A stretch of 64,000 nt of DNA from Actinomycetospora cinnamomea (GCF_003096675.1 NZ_QEKW01000001.1:372001-436000); one strand, 5' to 3'. Counted from the stretch's first letter, positions 1-9,598 are shown. Numbers and translations are program-made. The notes: generated by a model from the letters alone, not told the origin.

Positions 1-224
1 GCCGTGACCTCGTCGAGGGCAGCACCCCACACCGGCGCGGTCATGAGCATCCCCGGCCCGCCGCCGTAGGGGGCGTCGTCGACGGCCTGGTGCACGCCGG
101 TGGCCCAGCGGCGCAGGTCGTGCACCCGCAGGTCGAGCCGTCCCGCCCGCCGCGCCCGGCCGACGAGCGCGTCGTCGAGCGGGGCGAGGTAGCCCGGGAA
201 GATCGTGACGACGTCGATGCGCAT
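1..224 (-). CDS. trmD: tRNA (guanine37-N1)-methyltransferase TrmD, N-terminal part
   Basis: Only the first 74 codons are in the window; the gene runs off the left edge. The protein starts MRIDVVTIFPGYLAPLDDAL and continues through the PYGGGPGMLM segment typical of the SPOUT enzyme TrmD, which methylates N1 of G37 in tRNAs that read CNN and similar codons and so prevents frameshifting. The ATG at 224-222 is the only sensible start because MRIDVVTIFP is the standard TrmD N-terminus. It follows rimM, khpA and rpsP on the same strand, the usual bacterial order. An MgtC-like gene on the other strand begins at 271 and separates trmD from rimM, so trmD probably has its own promoter here. Confidence 0.93.
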   Translation of the reverse strand, partial: MRIDVVTIFPGYLAPLDDALVGRARRAGRLDLRVHDLRRWATGVHQAVDDAPYGGGPGMLMTAPVWGAALDEVT

Positions 225-270
225 CGGGCACGATCCTGCCCCCGGCCGCGCACGGAGGGAGGCACCAGGG

Positions 271-990
271 GTGGAGCAGTTCCTCTCGTACCCGCAGCAG
301 TGGCGCCTGCTCGCGCCGCTGGGGCTGGCCCTGGTGCTGTGCACGCTCATCGGGCTCGAGCGCGAGCTGGCGGCCAAGAGCGCGGGGCTGCGCACGCACA
401 CGCTCGTCGGGGTGGGGTCGGCCGGCTTCATGCTGATCTCGAAGTACGGCTTCGACGACCTGCTCGCCTCCCCCGACATCACCCTCGACCCGTCCCGGCT
501 CGCCGCCCAGATCGTGTCGGGGATCGGCTTCATCGGCGCGGGGCTGATCTTCGTGCGCCGCGACGCGGTGCGCGGACTCACCACGGCGGCGACGGTCTGG
601 ACGGCCGCCGCGGTCGGTACGGCGTGCGGCGCCGGGCTCCCGCTGCTGGCGGTGGCCGGCACCGCGGTCCACTACCTGGTCACGCGCGGGTACCGCCCGC
701 TCGCCCGCTTCGTGACGCGTTCGTCGACCGTGCCGCGTGACGTGCACCTCTCCTACGCCGACGGGCGCGGGGTGCTGCGCGAGGTGCTGACGGTGTGCAC
801 CGCGCGCGGGTTCGCCGTGGCCGGCATGCACGTCGACCGCGAGGACGCGGTCGCCGACGACCCCGCCGGGCCACGGACGGCGTCGGTCACGCTGTCGCTG
901 ACCGGGCGCGGCGCGCTGGAGACGCTGTCGGGGGAGCTCTCCGAGCTCCCCGGGGTGCTGGCCGTGGGGGTTCCGGCCGAGGAGGAGTAG
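271..990 (+). CDS. MgtC/SapB family membrane protein
   Basis: A 239-residue protein. The N-terminal two thirds is hydrophobic with four to five likely membrane helices and carries the family signature LIGLERELAAKSAGLRTHTLVG (about residues 22-43) and GIGFIGAGLIF (about 84-94). The C-terminal third is soluble and looks like the ACT-like cytoplasmic domain of long MgtC proteins. MgtC proteins are linked to magnesium stress and, in pathogens, to inhibition of the F-type ATPase; the role here is unknown. GTG 271 is chosen because GGAGGGA sits at 255-261; an upstream ATG at 205 would overlap trmD. It lies on the opposite strand between trmD and rimM, breaking an otherwise conserved operon. Confidence 0.85.
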   Translation: MEQFLSYPQQWRLLAPLGLALVLCTLIGLERELAAKSAGLRTHTLVGVGSAGFMLISKYGFDDLLASPDITLDPSRLAAQIVSGIGFIGAGLIFVRRDAVRGLTTAATVWTAAAVGTACGAGLPLLAVAGTAVHYLVTRGYRPLARFVTRSSTVPRDVHLSYADGRGVLREVLTVCTARGFAVAGMHVDREDAVADDPAGPRTASVTLSLTGRGALETLSGELSELPGVLAVGVPAEEE

Positions 991-995
991 GCCCC

Positions 996-1520
996 TCAGA
1001 CGTCGAGGAGGCCCTCGGGCGGGTCGAGGAGAACGCGTCCGCCGTCGAGGTCGACCTCGGGGACGATCGCGGTGACGAACGGGACGAGCGCCTCGTCGCC
1101 GCCGGGCCGGGCGACGGCGAGCAGCTCGCCCCCCACGCCGTGGACGACCGCGGTCACGGTGCCGACGGGGGTGCCGTCGAGGAGCACCGCGGCGAGGCCC
1201 TCGAGCTGGTGGTCGTGGAACTCGTCGGGGTCCTCGGGCTCCTCGGACAGGGCCGGGGCCGTGAGCTCGGCGGCGCGCAGGGCCTCCGCGCCGTCGCGGT
1301 CGGCGACCTCCTCGACCGCGACGAGCAGCCGGTCGCCGTGACGGCGCGCGGCGGTCACCGTCACCGTCGCGGGCGTGCGGCCCCGCACCGAGAGCACGGC
1401 ACCCGGCGCGAACCGGGCGTCGACGTGGTCGGTGCGGGGCTCGACGACGAGCTCGCCGCGTAGGCCGTGCGCCTTGACGACGCGTCCGACGACACGGTCG
1501 TCCGCGGCGGGCGACGACAC
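996..1520 (-). CDS. rimM: ribosome maturation factor RimM
   Basis: 174 residues, normal length. RimM binds ribosomal protein S19 and helps assemble the head of the 30S subunit. The N-terminal RimM domain opens with VVGRVVKAHGLRGELVV (about residues 9-25), the most diagnostic stretch, and a C-terminal PRC-barrel domain follows after an acidic linker (EEPEDPDEF, about 93-101). The gene starts 5 bp after the khpA stop and is co-oriented with khpA and rpsP, so it is translated from the same ribosome-biogenesis mRNA. Its 3' end converges on the MgtC-like gene, with stops only 5 bp apart and no obvious hairpin between them. Confidence 0.95.
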   Translation of the reverse strand: MSSPAADDRVVGRVVKAHGLRGELVVEPRTDHVDARFAPGAVLSVRGRTPATVTVTAARRHGDRLLVAVEEVADRDGAEALRAAELTAPALSEEPEDPDEFHDHQLEGLAAVLLDGTPVGTVTAVVHGVGGELLAVARPGGDEALVPFVTAIVPEVDLDGGRVLLDPPEGLLDV

Positions 1521-1525
1521 GGCGC

Positions 1526-1765
1526 TCAGCGGTCGGTGTCGACCACGTCGACGCGCACACCCCGCCCGCCGATGCCGCCCACGACGGTGCGCAGGGCGGT
1601 GGCGGTGCGCCCGTTGCGACCGATCACCTTGCCGAGGTCGTCGGGGTGGACCCGGACCTCGAGGGTGCGGCCGCGACGGTTGGTCACGAGGTCGACCGCG
1701 ACGTCGTCGGGGTGGGCGACGATCCCCCGCACGAGGTGCTCGAGCGCCTCGGCGAGCTCGCTCAC
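1526..1765 (-). CDS. khpA: KH-domain RNA-binding protein KhpA
   Basis: A 79-residue single KH-domain protein (YlqC/KhpA family, Rv2908c-like). The nucleic-acid-binding GXXG loop is visible as [13 protein letters not shown] at about residues 47-59, and the Arg-rich strand before it is typical. In Gram-positive bacteria KhpA pairs with KhpB (Jag) to bind small RNAs and mRNAs and affects cell elongation. The GTG start overlaps the rpsP stop (GTGA at 1765-1762), which indicates translational coupling to S16, as in most actinobacteria. Confidence 0.92.
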   Translation of the reverse strand: MSELAEALEHLVRGIVAHPDDVAVDLVTNRRGRTLEVRVHPDDLGKVIGRNGRTATALRTVVGGIGGRGVRVDVVDTDR

Positions 1766-2118
1766 TCCGCGGAGCCGGTGACCTTGGCCAGCTCCTCGTT
1801 GAAGCGGGCCTGCTTGTCGACCTTCTCGGGCTGCGGCTGGAGCTTGCCCTCGGCGCCCGGGAGGCCCTTGAACTTCTGCCAGTCGCCGGTGACCTTCAGC
1901 AGGCCGTGCACCGGCTCGGTCGGGATCGCCCCGACGCCCAGCCAGTACTGCGCGCGCTCCGAGTCGATCTTGATGACGCTCGGCTGGTTCTTCGGGTGGT
2001 ACTCGCCGATCGTCTCGATGACGCGCCCGTCACGACGGGTGCGCGCGTCGGCGACGACCACGCGGTAGTGGGGCTCGCGGATCTTGCCCATGCGGGCGAG
2101 CTTGATCTTGACGGCCAC
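1762..2118 (-). CDS. rpsP: 30S ribosomal protein S16
   Basis: 118 residues. The N-terminus [20 protein letters not shown] and the segment [13 protein letters not shown] are unmistakable S16. The C-terminal 35 residues form a charged actinobacterial extension beyond the bacterial core of about 80 residues. It is the first gene of the leftward cluster with khpA and rimM. AGGAG lies about ten bases upstream of the ATG at 2118. The operon promoter must lie in the 225-bp gap up to pxpA. Confidence 0.97.
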   Translation of the reverse strand: MAVKIKLARMGKIREPHYRVVVADARTRRDGRVIETIGEYHPKNQPSVIKIDSERAQYWLGVGAIPTEPVHGLLKVTGDWQKFKGLPGAEGKLQPQPEKVDKQARFNEELAKVTGSAE

Positions 2119-2343
2119 TGCTCTGTACTGCTCCTCGTCTCGGCATCGCGGGCCCCGGCGCCGGCCGCGGGGTGAGGCACCCGCGCCGTGCGCCGCTCGT
2201 GTTCAGGTCGCGACCTGGAGAGAGGGTGGCCACGACAACTTCCCGATTGTGCCAGACGTCGTTCGCGCTCCGCGCATGTGCGCCCTTGTCCGTCCTGGTG
2301 CACGGACAAGCGCTCACATCCGGATGAGCACACCGACAGGTCG
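2119..2343. other. intergenic region upstream of rpsP
   Basis: No gene is visible. It must hold the leader and promoter of the leftward rpsP operon; a candidate leftward -10 hexamer (CACAAT on the minus strand) lies near 2249-2254, roughly 130 bp before the rpsP start, with no convincing -35. The right end holds the hairpin at 2285-2310 that follows pxpA. I found no recognisable S16 leader structure by eye. Confidence 0.4.
2285..2310 (-). terminator. hairpin downstream of pxpA
   Basis: Perfect 9-bp arms, CTTGTCCGT at 2285-2293 and ACGGACAAG at 2302-2310, with an 8-base loop, 34 bp beyond the pxpA stop in the direction of pxpA transcription. There is no T-run, so it is either an actinobacterial U-less terminator or an operator for the rpsP promoter. 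Confidence 0.5.
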
Positions 2344-3099
2344 TCAGGCAAAGGCCGCGAGGGTGACGCCGGCGTCCCGGAGGACCTCGGCGACGCGGCG
2401 GGCGGTGGCCACGGCGTCGGGGCTGTCCCCGTGGAGGCAGAGTGACGCGGCCTCGACGCGGATCGCGGTGCCGTCGACGGCCTCGATCACCCGCTCGGCG
2501 GCCAGGCGGCGGGCGCGCTCGACCACGGCGTCGGCGTCGGCCAGCAGCGCGCCGGGCTCGCGGCGCGGGACCAGCGTCCCCTCGGGGGTGTACCCGCGGT
2601 CGCCGAACGCCTCGGCGTGCGTCGCCACGCCGGCCTCGGCCGCCAGCGCCAGCAGTCGCGAGCCGGGCAGACCCAGGATCGGCAGCCCGGCCTGCTGCGC
2701 GGCGGCGACGACGGCGCCGGCGTGGTCGTCGTGGTGGACCACGGCGTTGTAGAGGGCCCCGTGCGGCTTGAGGTAGGCGACCTCGCCGCCGGCCGCGCGG
2801 GCGAACTCCCGCAGGGCCCCGACCTGGTAGAGCAGGTCGGCGGCGAGCTCGTCGGGGTCGGCGTCGACGAAGCGGCGTCCGAACCCGGCGAGGTCGCGGT
2901 AGGACACCTGCGCGCCGATCCGCACGCCGCGCTCGACGGCCAGGGTGCACACCCGGCGCATCGTGGCCGGGTCGCCCGCGTGGAACCCGCAGGCCACGTT
3001 GGCGGAGGTCACCACCTCGAGCAGGGCGTCGTCGTCGGTCAGCGACCAGGTGCCGAAGCCCTCGGCGAGGTCGGCGTTGAGGTCCAGCGTCGCGTCCAC
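2344..3099 (-). CDS. pxpA: 5-oxoprolinase subunit A (LamB/YcsF family)
   Basis: 251 residues, the usual length. It begins VDATLDLNADLAEGFG and contains SANVACGFHAGDP (about residues 32-44) and KPHGALYN (about 106-113), the signature motifs of the LamB/YcsF family. PxpA works with PxpB and PxpC to hydrolyse 5-oxoproline (pyroglutamate) to glutamate with ATP. No pxpB or pxpC lies next to it, unlike the usual pxpABC arrangement. GTG 3099 is chosen because the conserved N-terminus starts there; a TAGGCT hexamer lies 7 bases upstream, so the mRNA may be leaderless. It is divergent from the MFS exporter with a shared promoter region. Confidence 0.9.
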   Translation of the reverse strand: MDATLDLNADLAEGFGTWSLTDDDALLEVVTSANVACGFHAGDPATMRRVCTLAVERGVRIGAQVSYRDLAGFGRRFVDADPDELAADLLYQVGALREFARAAGGEVAYLKPHGALYNAVVHHDDHAGAVVAAAQQAGLPILGLPGSRLLALAAEAGVATHAEAFGDRGYTPEGTLVPRREPGALLADADAVVERARRLAAERVIEAVDGTAIRVEAASLCLHGDSPDAVATARRVAEVLRDAGVTLAAFA

Positions 3100-3106
3100 G
3101 ATCCCG

Positions 3107-3165
3107 AGCCTAGGGCCGGCGCTACCACCCTCGGTTGACCTCGAGCGCACTCGAGGGCGCAGGCT
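3107..3165. promoter_or_regulatory. divergent pxpA / MFS promoter region with palindrome
   Basis: On the minus strand TAGGCT (3112-3107) is a plausible -10 for pxpA. On the plus strand TTGACC (3135-3140) and CAGGCT (3160-3165) are a plausible -35/-10 pair for the MFS gene with a 19-bp spacer. A perfect 18-bp palindrome, CCTCGAGCGCACTCGAGG (3139-3156), fills that spacer, where a repressor would block RNA polymerase. No regulator gene is adjacent. The element calls are by eye. Confidence 0.5.
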
Positions 3166-3171
3166 GGTGGC

Positions 3172-4611
3172 ATGACCGACCCCCGGCCGTCGACGGTCGA
3201 GCCCTCCCCGACCGTCGGTTCCCCGGAGGCCGCGCCGGTGCGCACCGGCCTGCTGCTCGGCGTGCTGCTGGTCGCGGTGGCCGTGGCCGTGCTCGCCAAC
3301 AGCATGGTGCTCGTCCTCGTGCCGGAGATCGGACGGGACTACGCGGCCTCGCCGTCCGGTCTCGCCTGGGTGGTGACGGCGTTCTCCTTGTCCTTCGCCG
3401 TCGCCACACCCCTCTACGGGCGTATCGCCGACGTGTTCGGCGTCCGCCGCGTGTTCGCCGTGGGGCTCGCGATCTTCATCGTCGGCTCGCTCGTCGCCGG
3501 ACTGGCGCCGGGGATCGGCGTGCACCTCGTCGGGCGCGTGCTGCAGGGTCTGGGCAGCGCCGCGGTCCCGGCGCTCGGGTCCGTCGCGGTGGCGCGCTCG
3601 CTCCCGCCGGGACGCCGCGGCTTCGGCTTCGGCGTGGTCGGCACCGGCGTCGGCGCCGGTCAGGCGCTCGGCCCGCCGCTCGCGGGGCTGGTCGCCGAGG
3701 TCGCCGGCTGGCGGTGGCCGTTCCTCGGCGCCGCGCTCCTCGTCGCCCCGCTACTGGTCGTCGCGCCGCGGGTGCTGCCCGACGGGCGCCCGGACGGCGG
3801 CGGGTCGTGGCGCCGGATCGACCTCGTGGGCGGGGTGCTGCTGGGCGGGGCCGTCGGTCTCGGCCTCTTCGGGCTCACGCGCGCCCAGCAGGTGGGCCTC
3901 GCGCCGTCGTCGTGGGGCGCGGTGGTCGCGGCGCTGGTGCTCGCCGCCGGGTTCGTCGTCCGTATCCGCACGACGCCGCGGCCGTTCGTGCCGCCGGCCC
4001 TGCTCACCCACGGCCCGTTCGTCGTCACCGTGGCCGTGGGGTTCCTGGCGATGTTCTGCTACCTCGGCACGATCCTGCTGGTGCCGCTGCTGGTGGCCAC
4101 CGTGAACGGGCTCGGGGTCGGCCACGTGGGTCTCGTGCTGCTGCCGGGGGCGCTCGCCGTCGCGGTGCTCTCCTCGGTCGCCGGGCGCCTGTCCGACCGT
4201 CTCGGCCCGCGCACGCTCGTCGGCGTCGGGCTGGGCGTGCTGGGCCTGGCCGTCACGGCGCTGTCGACCCTGGCCGGCGGATCCGCGGTCGTCCTCGGGG
4301 CGATCACGCTGGCCGTCGGCGTCGGCCTGGCGACGATCACCTCGCCGCTGATCAACGCTGTGGCCGCGGCGGTGCCCGAGGAGCACGCGGGGGTGGGCCT
4401 GGGGCTCTACCAGGGCGCGTTCTTCCTCGGTGGCGGCACGGGCGCGGCGGTGCTCGGTACCGTCCTGGCCGCGCGCTCGGGCGCCGGCGGCGGGTCGTGG
4501 AACCCGCTGCACGACGGCGCCGGGGCCGCGTTCGCCGACGCGCTGCTGGTCATCGCCGCGGTGCTGGTCGTCGCGCTGCTGCTCTCGCGGCGGTTGCCCA
4601 CGCGGACGTGA
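3172..4611 (+). CDS. MFS transporter, drug/H+ antiporter type
   Basis: 479 residues with about 14 hydrophobic helices, suggesting the DHA2 (14-TMS) branch of the major facilitator superfamily. After a 25-residue hydrophilic start come TM1 (LLLGVLLVAVAVAVLANSM) and the loop motif YGRIADVFGVRRVF (motif A-like, G-x-x-x-D-x-x-G-x-R, about residues 82-95), then LQGLGSAA. A second motif A-like sequence, GRLSDRLGPRTL, follows TM8. Such proteins export small hydrophobic compounds; the substrate cannot be told. The ATG is 7 bases after a -10-like hexamer and has no ribosome binding site, so the message is probably leaderless. The gene is monocistronic. Confidence 0.88.
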   Translation: MTDPRPSTVEPSPTVGSPEAAPVRTGLLLGVLLVAVAVAVLANSMVLVLVPEIGRDYAASPSGLAWVVTAFSLSFAVATPLYGRIADVFGVRRVFAVGLAIFIVGSLVAGLAPGIGVHLVGRVLQGLGSAAVPALGSVAVARSLPPGRRGFGFGVVGTGVGAGQALGPPLAGLVAEVAGWRWPFLGAALLVAPLLVVAPRVLPDGRPDGGGSWRRIDLVGGVLLGGAVGLGLFGLTRAQQVGLAPSSWGAVVAALVLAAGFVVRIRTTPRPFVPPALLTHGPFVVTVAVGFLAMFCYLGTILLVPLLVATVNGLGVGHVGLVLLPGALAVAVLSSVAGRLSDRLGPRTLVGVGLGVLGLAVTALSTLAGGSAVVLGAITLAVGVGLATITSPLINAVAAAVPEEHAGVGLGLYQGAFFLGGGTGAAVLGTVLAARSGAGGGSWNPLHDGAGAAFADALLVIAAVLVVALLLSRRLPTRT

Positions 4612-4662
4612 CCCGCGTGCCGGCCTCCTCGAGTGGGCCGAGGGGACCTGCACGGCCACCGC

Positions 4663-5751
4663 TCACGGCAGCAGCCGCGTGCCCGCGCGCAGCACCAGCG
4701 CCGGCGCCCGCAGGGTGTCCGGGTCGACGCGGGGGTCGTCGGCGACGGCGATGAGGTCGGCGGGCGCGCCGTCGACGAGCCCGGGGCGTCGCAGCCACGC
4801 CCGCGCGTCGCCGCACGCCGCGGCGAGCGCCCGGGCCGACCCGAGCCCGACCCGCGCGAGCGCGGCGATCTCGTCGACGATCCGGCCGTGGACGATGCCG
4901 CCGCCGGCGTCGGTGCCGGCGAAGACGGGGACGCCGGCCTCGATCGCCGCCGCGATCGTCGCGGGTGCGCGGGCGTACAGCTCGCGCATGTGCGTGCCGT
5001 AGCGGGGGAACTTGTCGCCCGCCGCGTCGGCGAACTCCGGGAAGTTCTCGACGTTGATCAACGTCGGGACGAGGACCGTGCCGCGCTCGGCCATCATCGC
5101 GATGGTCGTGTCGGTCAGGCCCGTGCCGTGCTCGATGCCGTCGATCCCCGCCCCGATCAGGCCCGGCAGCGCGTCCTCGCCGAACACGTGGGCGGTGACC
5201 CGCGCGCCCTCGGCGTGCGCCGCGTCGATCGCGGCGCGCAGGACGTCGTCGGGCCACAGCGGGGCGAGGTCGCCCTCGCCGCGGTCGATCCAGTCGCCGA
5301 CGAGCTTCACCCAGGGGTTCGCCCGCGCCTGCTCGGCCACGGCGGCGGGCAGCTCGTCGGGCTCGAGGTCGATCGGCAGGCCCCGGATGTAGCGCTTGGG
5401 ACGCGCGAGGTGCCGCCCGGCCCGCACGATCTCGGGCATCCGCGGGTCGTCGTCGAGCGGGCGGGTGTCGACGGGGCTGCCGCAGTCGCGCACCAGCAGG
5501 GCGCCGGCGGCGGCGTCGGTGTGCCCCTGCTCGCGGGCGGTCTCGAGGTCGACCGCGCCCTCGGGTCCGATGCCGACGTGACAGTGCGCGTCGACCAGGC
5601 CGGGCAGGATCCAGGAGCCGTCGGCGACGGTCCGGGCGTCGGGCACCGGGTCGAGGCTGATGCGCCCGTCGGAGGTGACCCACAGCTCCCCGGTCCGCTC
5701 GCCCTCGGCGGTGCCGTCGAGCAGCACCCCGCGCAGGTGCAGCGCGCTCAC
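4663..5751 (-). CDS. metal-dependent amidohydrolase
   Basis: 362 residues. It shows the amidohydrolase superfamily metal ligands in order: H-x-H in VDAHCHVG (about residue 54), a Lys in WVKLVGDW that may be the carboxylated bridging residue, His in TAHVFGED, His in GIEHGTG and Asp in AGTDAGG. This layout resembles the imidazolonepropionase/prolidase-like branch (dipeptidases, aryldialkylphosphatases). The natural substrate is unknown. It converges with the MFS gene (51-bp gap) and its start is about 100 bp from the divergent MmcQ-like gene. Confidence 0.85.
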   Translation of the reverse strand: MSALHLRGVLLDGTAEGERTGELWVTSDGRISLDPVPDARTVADGSWILPGLVDAHCHVGIGPEGAVDLETAREQGHTDAAAGALLVRDCGSPVDTRPLDDDPRMPEIVRAGRHLARPKRYIRGLPIDLEPDELPAAVAEQARANPWVKLVGDWIDRGEGDLAPLWPDDVLRAAIDAAHAEGARVTAHVFGEDALPGLIGAGIDGIEHGTGLTDTTIAMMAERGTVLVPTLINVENFPEFADAAGDKFPRYGTHMRELYARAPATIAAAIEAGVPVFAGTDAGGGIVHGRIVDEIAALARVGLGSARALAAACGDARAWLRRPGLVDGAPADLIAVADDPRVDPDTLRAPALVLRAGTRLLP

Positions 5752-5849
5752 CGGGCGGTCCCCGGGGCCGTCGGGGCGGGAGCGGGGTGCGTCGGCGGCA
5801 TGCCGCGCAGGGTAGCCACGGGGTCGCCACCGGTGTCTACGCTCCGCCC

Positions 5850-6263
5850 GTGAGCGAGCCTGCGAGCGTCGCCGACGTCCACGCCCTGGCCCTGGCGATG
5901 CCCCACGTGACGCTCGTCCACGGGCCGAAGGGCAACGCGGTCTACCAGGTGGGCGGCAAGTCGTTCGTCTTCTTCCGGACCCCGCAGCCCGACGCCGCCG
6001 ACCCCGTGACCGGCGAGCGCTACACCGACGTGATCATGTTCTGGGTGGAGTCCGAGGAGGACAAGGACGCCCTCGTGCGCGACCCGTCCACGCCGTTCTT
6101 CACCACGCCGCGCTTCGACGGGCACCTCTCGGTGCTGCTGCGGGGCGCGGACCTGGGACGTCTCTCCCGCGACGAGCTCGCCGAGATCGTCCAGGACGCC
6201 TGGCTCTCGCGGGCCTCGCACCGCCGCCGCGACCGGTGGCTGGCCGAGCACCCGGTGCGTTAG
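5850..6263 (+). CDS. MmcQ/YjbR family protein
   Basis: 137 residues. The sequence matches the MmcQ/YjbR-like fold (cyclic-AMP-repressor-like DNA-binding fold): an early helix (VADVHALALAMPHVTLVHGP), a central GKSFVFFRTP strand pair and a C-terminal helix ending DAWLSRASHRRRDRWL. The biochemical role of the family is not established. GTG 5850 is chosen because TACGCT lies at 5838-5843, giving a leaderless start. The 3' end overlaps the convergent MarR gene by 4 bp. Confidence 0.75.
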   Translation: MSEPASVADVHALALAMPHVTLVHGPKGNAVYQVGGKSFVFFRTPQPDAADPVTGERYTDVIMFWVESEEDKDALVRDPSTPFFTTPRFDGHLSVLLRGADLGRLSRDELAEIVQDAWLSRASHRRRDRWLAEHPVR

Positions 6264-6727
6264 GCGCCGGGCGGGGTCAGGTTCGCCTCCAGCCGGTCGA
6301 GCACCCGCAGCACCGTCGCGCGTTCCTGCTCGTCCAGCCCGGCGACGGTGCGCTCCTCCAGCTCGGTCCACACCGCCTCCACGTCGTCGCGCAGGCCCCG
6401 GCTCGCGGGCGTCGCCGCGACCATCGTCACCCGGCCGTCGGTGGGGCTCGGGGTGCGGCGCACGAAGCCGGCGCGCTCGAGGCGCTGGATCGTCCGCGTG
6501 ATCGTCGCCGAGTCCGCGTCCATCGCGGCGGCGAGGTCGGCCTGGCGCTGGGGCCCGGCCTCCCAGAGCCGCATCATCACCAGTTCCTGGTTCGGGTGCA
6601 GGCCCGTGCGGCGCAGCAGTTGCGCGGCGGTGAGCTTGTGCAGGCGCGCGAGCCGGAAGATCGCGTGGCTGACCGGTCCGCCGTGGGCCGCGGCGGGGGC
6701 GGGGACCGACGGCTCGCCCGGGTCCAC
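6260..6727 (-). CDS. MarR family transcriptional regulator
   Basis: 155 residues. A winged helix-turn-helix of MarR type is clear: LLRRTGLHPNQELVMMRLW (helices 2-3), QADLAAAMDADSATITRTIQRLERAGFVRR (recognition helix, about residues 68-98), then the wing SPTDGRVTMVAATP. GTG 6727 is preferred over GTG 6742 because AGAGGAG lies 5 bases upstream of it. It is divergent from an NmrA-type NAD(P)-binding gene, and three copies of a 12-bp palindrome lie between them, so it very likely represses both genes and responds to a ligand linked to that protein. Confidence 0.9.
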   Translation of the reverse strand: MDPGEPSVPAPAAAHGGPVSHAIFRLARLHKLTAAQLLRRTGLHPNQELVMMRLWEAGPQRQADLAAAMDADSATITRTIQRLERAGFVRRTPSPTDGRVTMVAATPASRGLRDDVEAVWTELEERTVAGLDEQERATVLRVLDRLEANLTPPGA

Positions 6728-6741
6728 GAGCACTCCTCTCA

Positions 6742-6872
6742 CTGTTCGAGCAGTGTTCCCACCATCCTACTCATGACCAGCTATCTCGCACCCATGGAAC
6801 ACTCTTTGCTGTCCGGACAGTCACACCGGGGTCGACGCACTCGTCACGGCCGACGTATCACTGTTCGGACAG
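6742..6872. promoter_or_regulatory. three MarR-type operator palindromes
   Basis: Three related 12-mers lie in the 177-bp MarR/NmrA spacer: CTGTTCGAGCAG at 6742-6753, CTGTCCGGACAG (perfect palindrome) at 6809-6820 and CTGTTCGGACAG at 6861-6872. The outer two are flanked by A and T, giving ACTGTTCG-N2-CAGT. The first is 15 bp upstream of the MarR start and the third 32 bp upstream of the NmrA start, so each promoter has its own site. Assignment to this MarR protein is an inference from position. Confidence 0.75.
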
Positions 6873-6904
6873 TAGATCGCCCCCGATCCCGGGAGGACCT
6901 CCCC

Positions 6905-7759
6905 GTGACCACCACCCTCGCCGTCCTCGGCGCCACCGGCCAGCAGGGCGGCGCCACCGCCCGCGCGCTGCTCGCCGCCGACCCCGCGGGCCCCGCCGAC
7001 CTGACCGTTCGCGCCCTCGTCCGCGACCCCGCCTCGGGCGCCGCCCGCGCGCTCGCCGACGCCGGGGCCGAGCTCGGCCGGGCCGACCTCACCGACCAGG
7101 AGTCGCTGCGTGCCGCGTTCGCCGGCGTCGACGGCGTCTTCGCGATGACGACGTCGTTCACCCCCCGCGGGACCGACGGCGAGACCGCCGACGGCATCCG
7201 GATCGCGGACGCGGCGCTCGCCGCGGGCGTCCCGCACCTCGTCTACAGCCCCGTCGGCGGCGCCGAGCGGCACACGGGCATCCCGCACTTCGAGAGCAAG
7301 CGCCGGGTCGAGGAGCACATCGAGGGCCTCGACCTACCGGCCACGTTCGTGCGACCGGTGTTCTTCATGGAGAACCTCTCCCCGAGCAGCGAGGACGGCA
7401 CGACGGTGCTGCGGCTGCCGCTGCCGGCCGGGGTGCCGGTGCAGATGGTCGCGGTGGAGGACATCGGGCGGGTGGCGGCCGCGGCGCTACGCGATCCCTC
7501 CCGCGTCCCGGAGGGTGCGATCGAGATCGGCGGCGACGAGGTGACCGGGGAGCAGGCCGCCGAGATCCTCGGGGGCCGCTACGAGGCCCTGCCGGTCACC
7601 GTGCTCGACGACCCGGACCTGAGGGCCATGTTCACGTGGTTCGCCGACGCCCGTCCGGCCTACCGGGCCGACTTCGCCCGCACCCGCGAGCTGGATCCGC
7701 AGGTGCTGGACCTGGCCGCCTGGGCGGCGACCAGACCGGCGACCGGGCCATCGACCTGA
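6905..7759 (+). CDS. NmrA/HSCARG-like NAD(P)-binding protein
   Basis: 284 residues. It starts with a Rossmann nucleotide-binding motif, LAVLGATGQQGGATARAL (GxxGxxG, about residues 5-22), followed by strand/helix units to YSPVGGAERHTGIPHFESKRRVEEHI (about 120-145), typical of NmrA/HSCARG atypical short-chain dehydrogenases. There is no YxxxK catalytic pair at the expected place, so it may be a redox-sensing or quinone-handling protein. GTG 6905 is chosen from GGGAGG at 6891-6896. It is divergent from the MarR gene and probably controlled by it. Confidence 0.85.
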   Translation: MTTTLAVLGATGQQGGATARALLAADPAGPADLTVRALVRDPASGAARALADAGAELGRADLTDQESLRAAFAGVDGVFAMTTSFTPRGTDGETADGIRIADAALAAGVPHLVYSPVGGAERHTGIPHFESKRRVEEHIEGLDLPATFVRPVFFMENLSPSSEDGTTVLRLPLPAGVPVQMVAVEDIGRVAAAALRDPSRVPEGAIEIGGDEVTGEQAAEILGGRYEALPVTVLDDPDLRAMFTWFADARPAYRADFARTRELDPQVLDLAAWAATRPATGPST

Positions 7760-7763
7760 GCGA

Positions 7764-9419
<1,656 letters not shown>

Positions 9420-9564
9420 TCCCGGAATGGCGCGCGCCGGGGCCCGATGTGCTCTGCATGTGCTCTGCCCGGCGTCCTCACCCAACCCTAACCGCCGGCC
9501 GATGGCGCTCCGCTCGCCGCCGAGCCGTGTCCGATCCGTGCCTTGCCGCACGGCGCCGCGGGAA

Positions 9565-9598
9565 GTGATAGTAACTCACACATGAGAGCCACTATCAC
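9565..9598. promoter_or_regulatory. inverted repeat upstream of FAD monooxygenase (candidate TetR operator)
   Basis: GTGATAGT at 9565-9572 and ACTATCAC at 9591-9598 are exact 8-bp inverted arms. The inner bases continue the symmetry with CTC (9575-9577) and GAG (9584-9586). The site ends just before the GGAGG ribosome binding site at 9601-9605. It is AT-richer than its surroundings, as a promoter would be. The downstream TetR gene is the obvious candidate to bind it. Confidence 0.65.
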
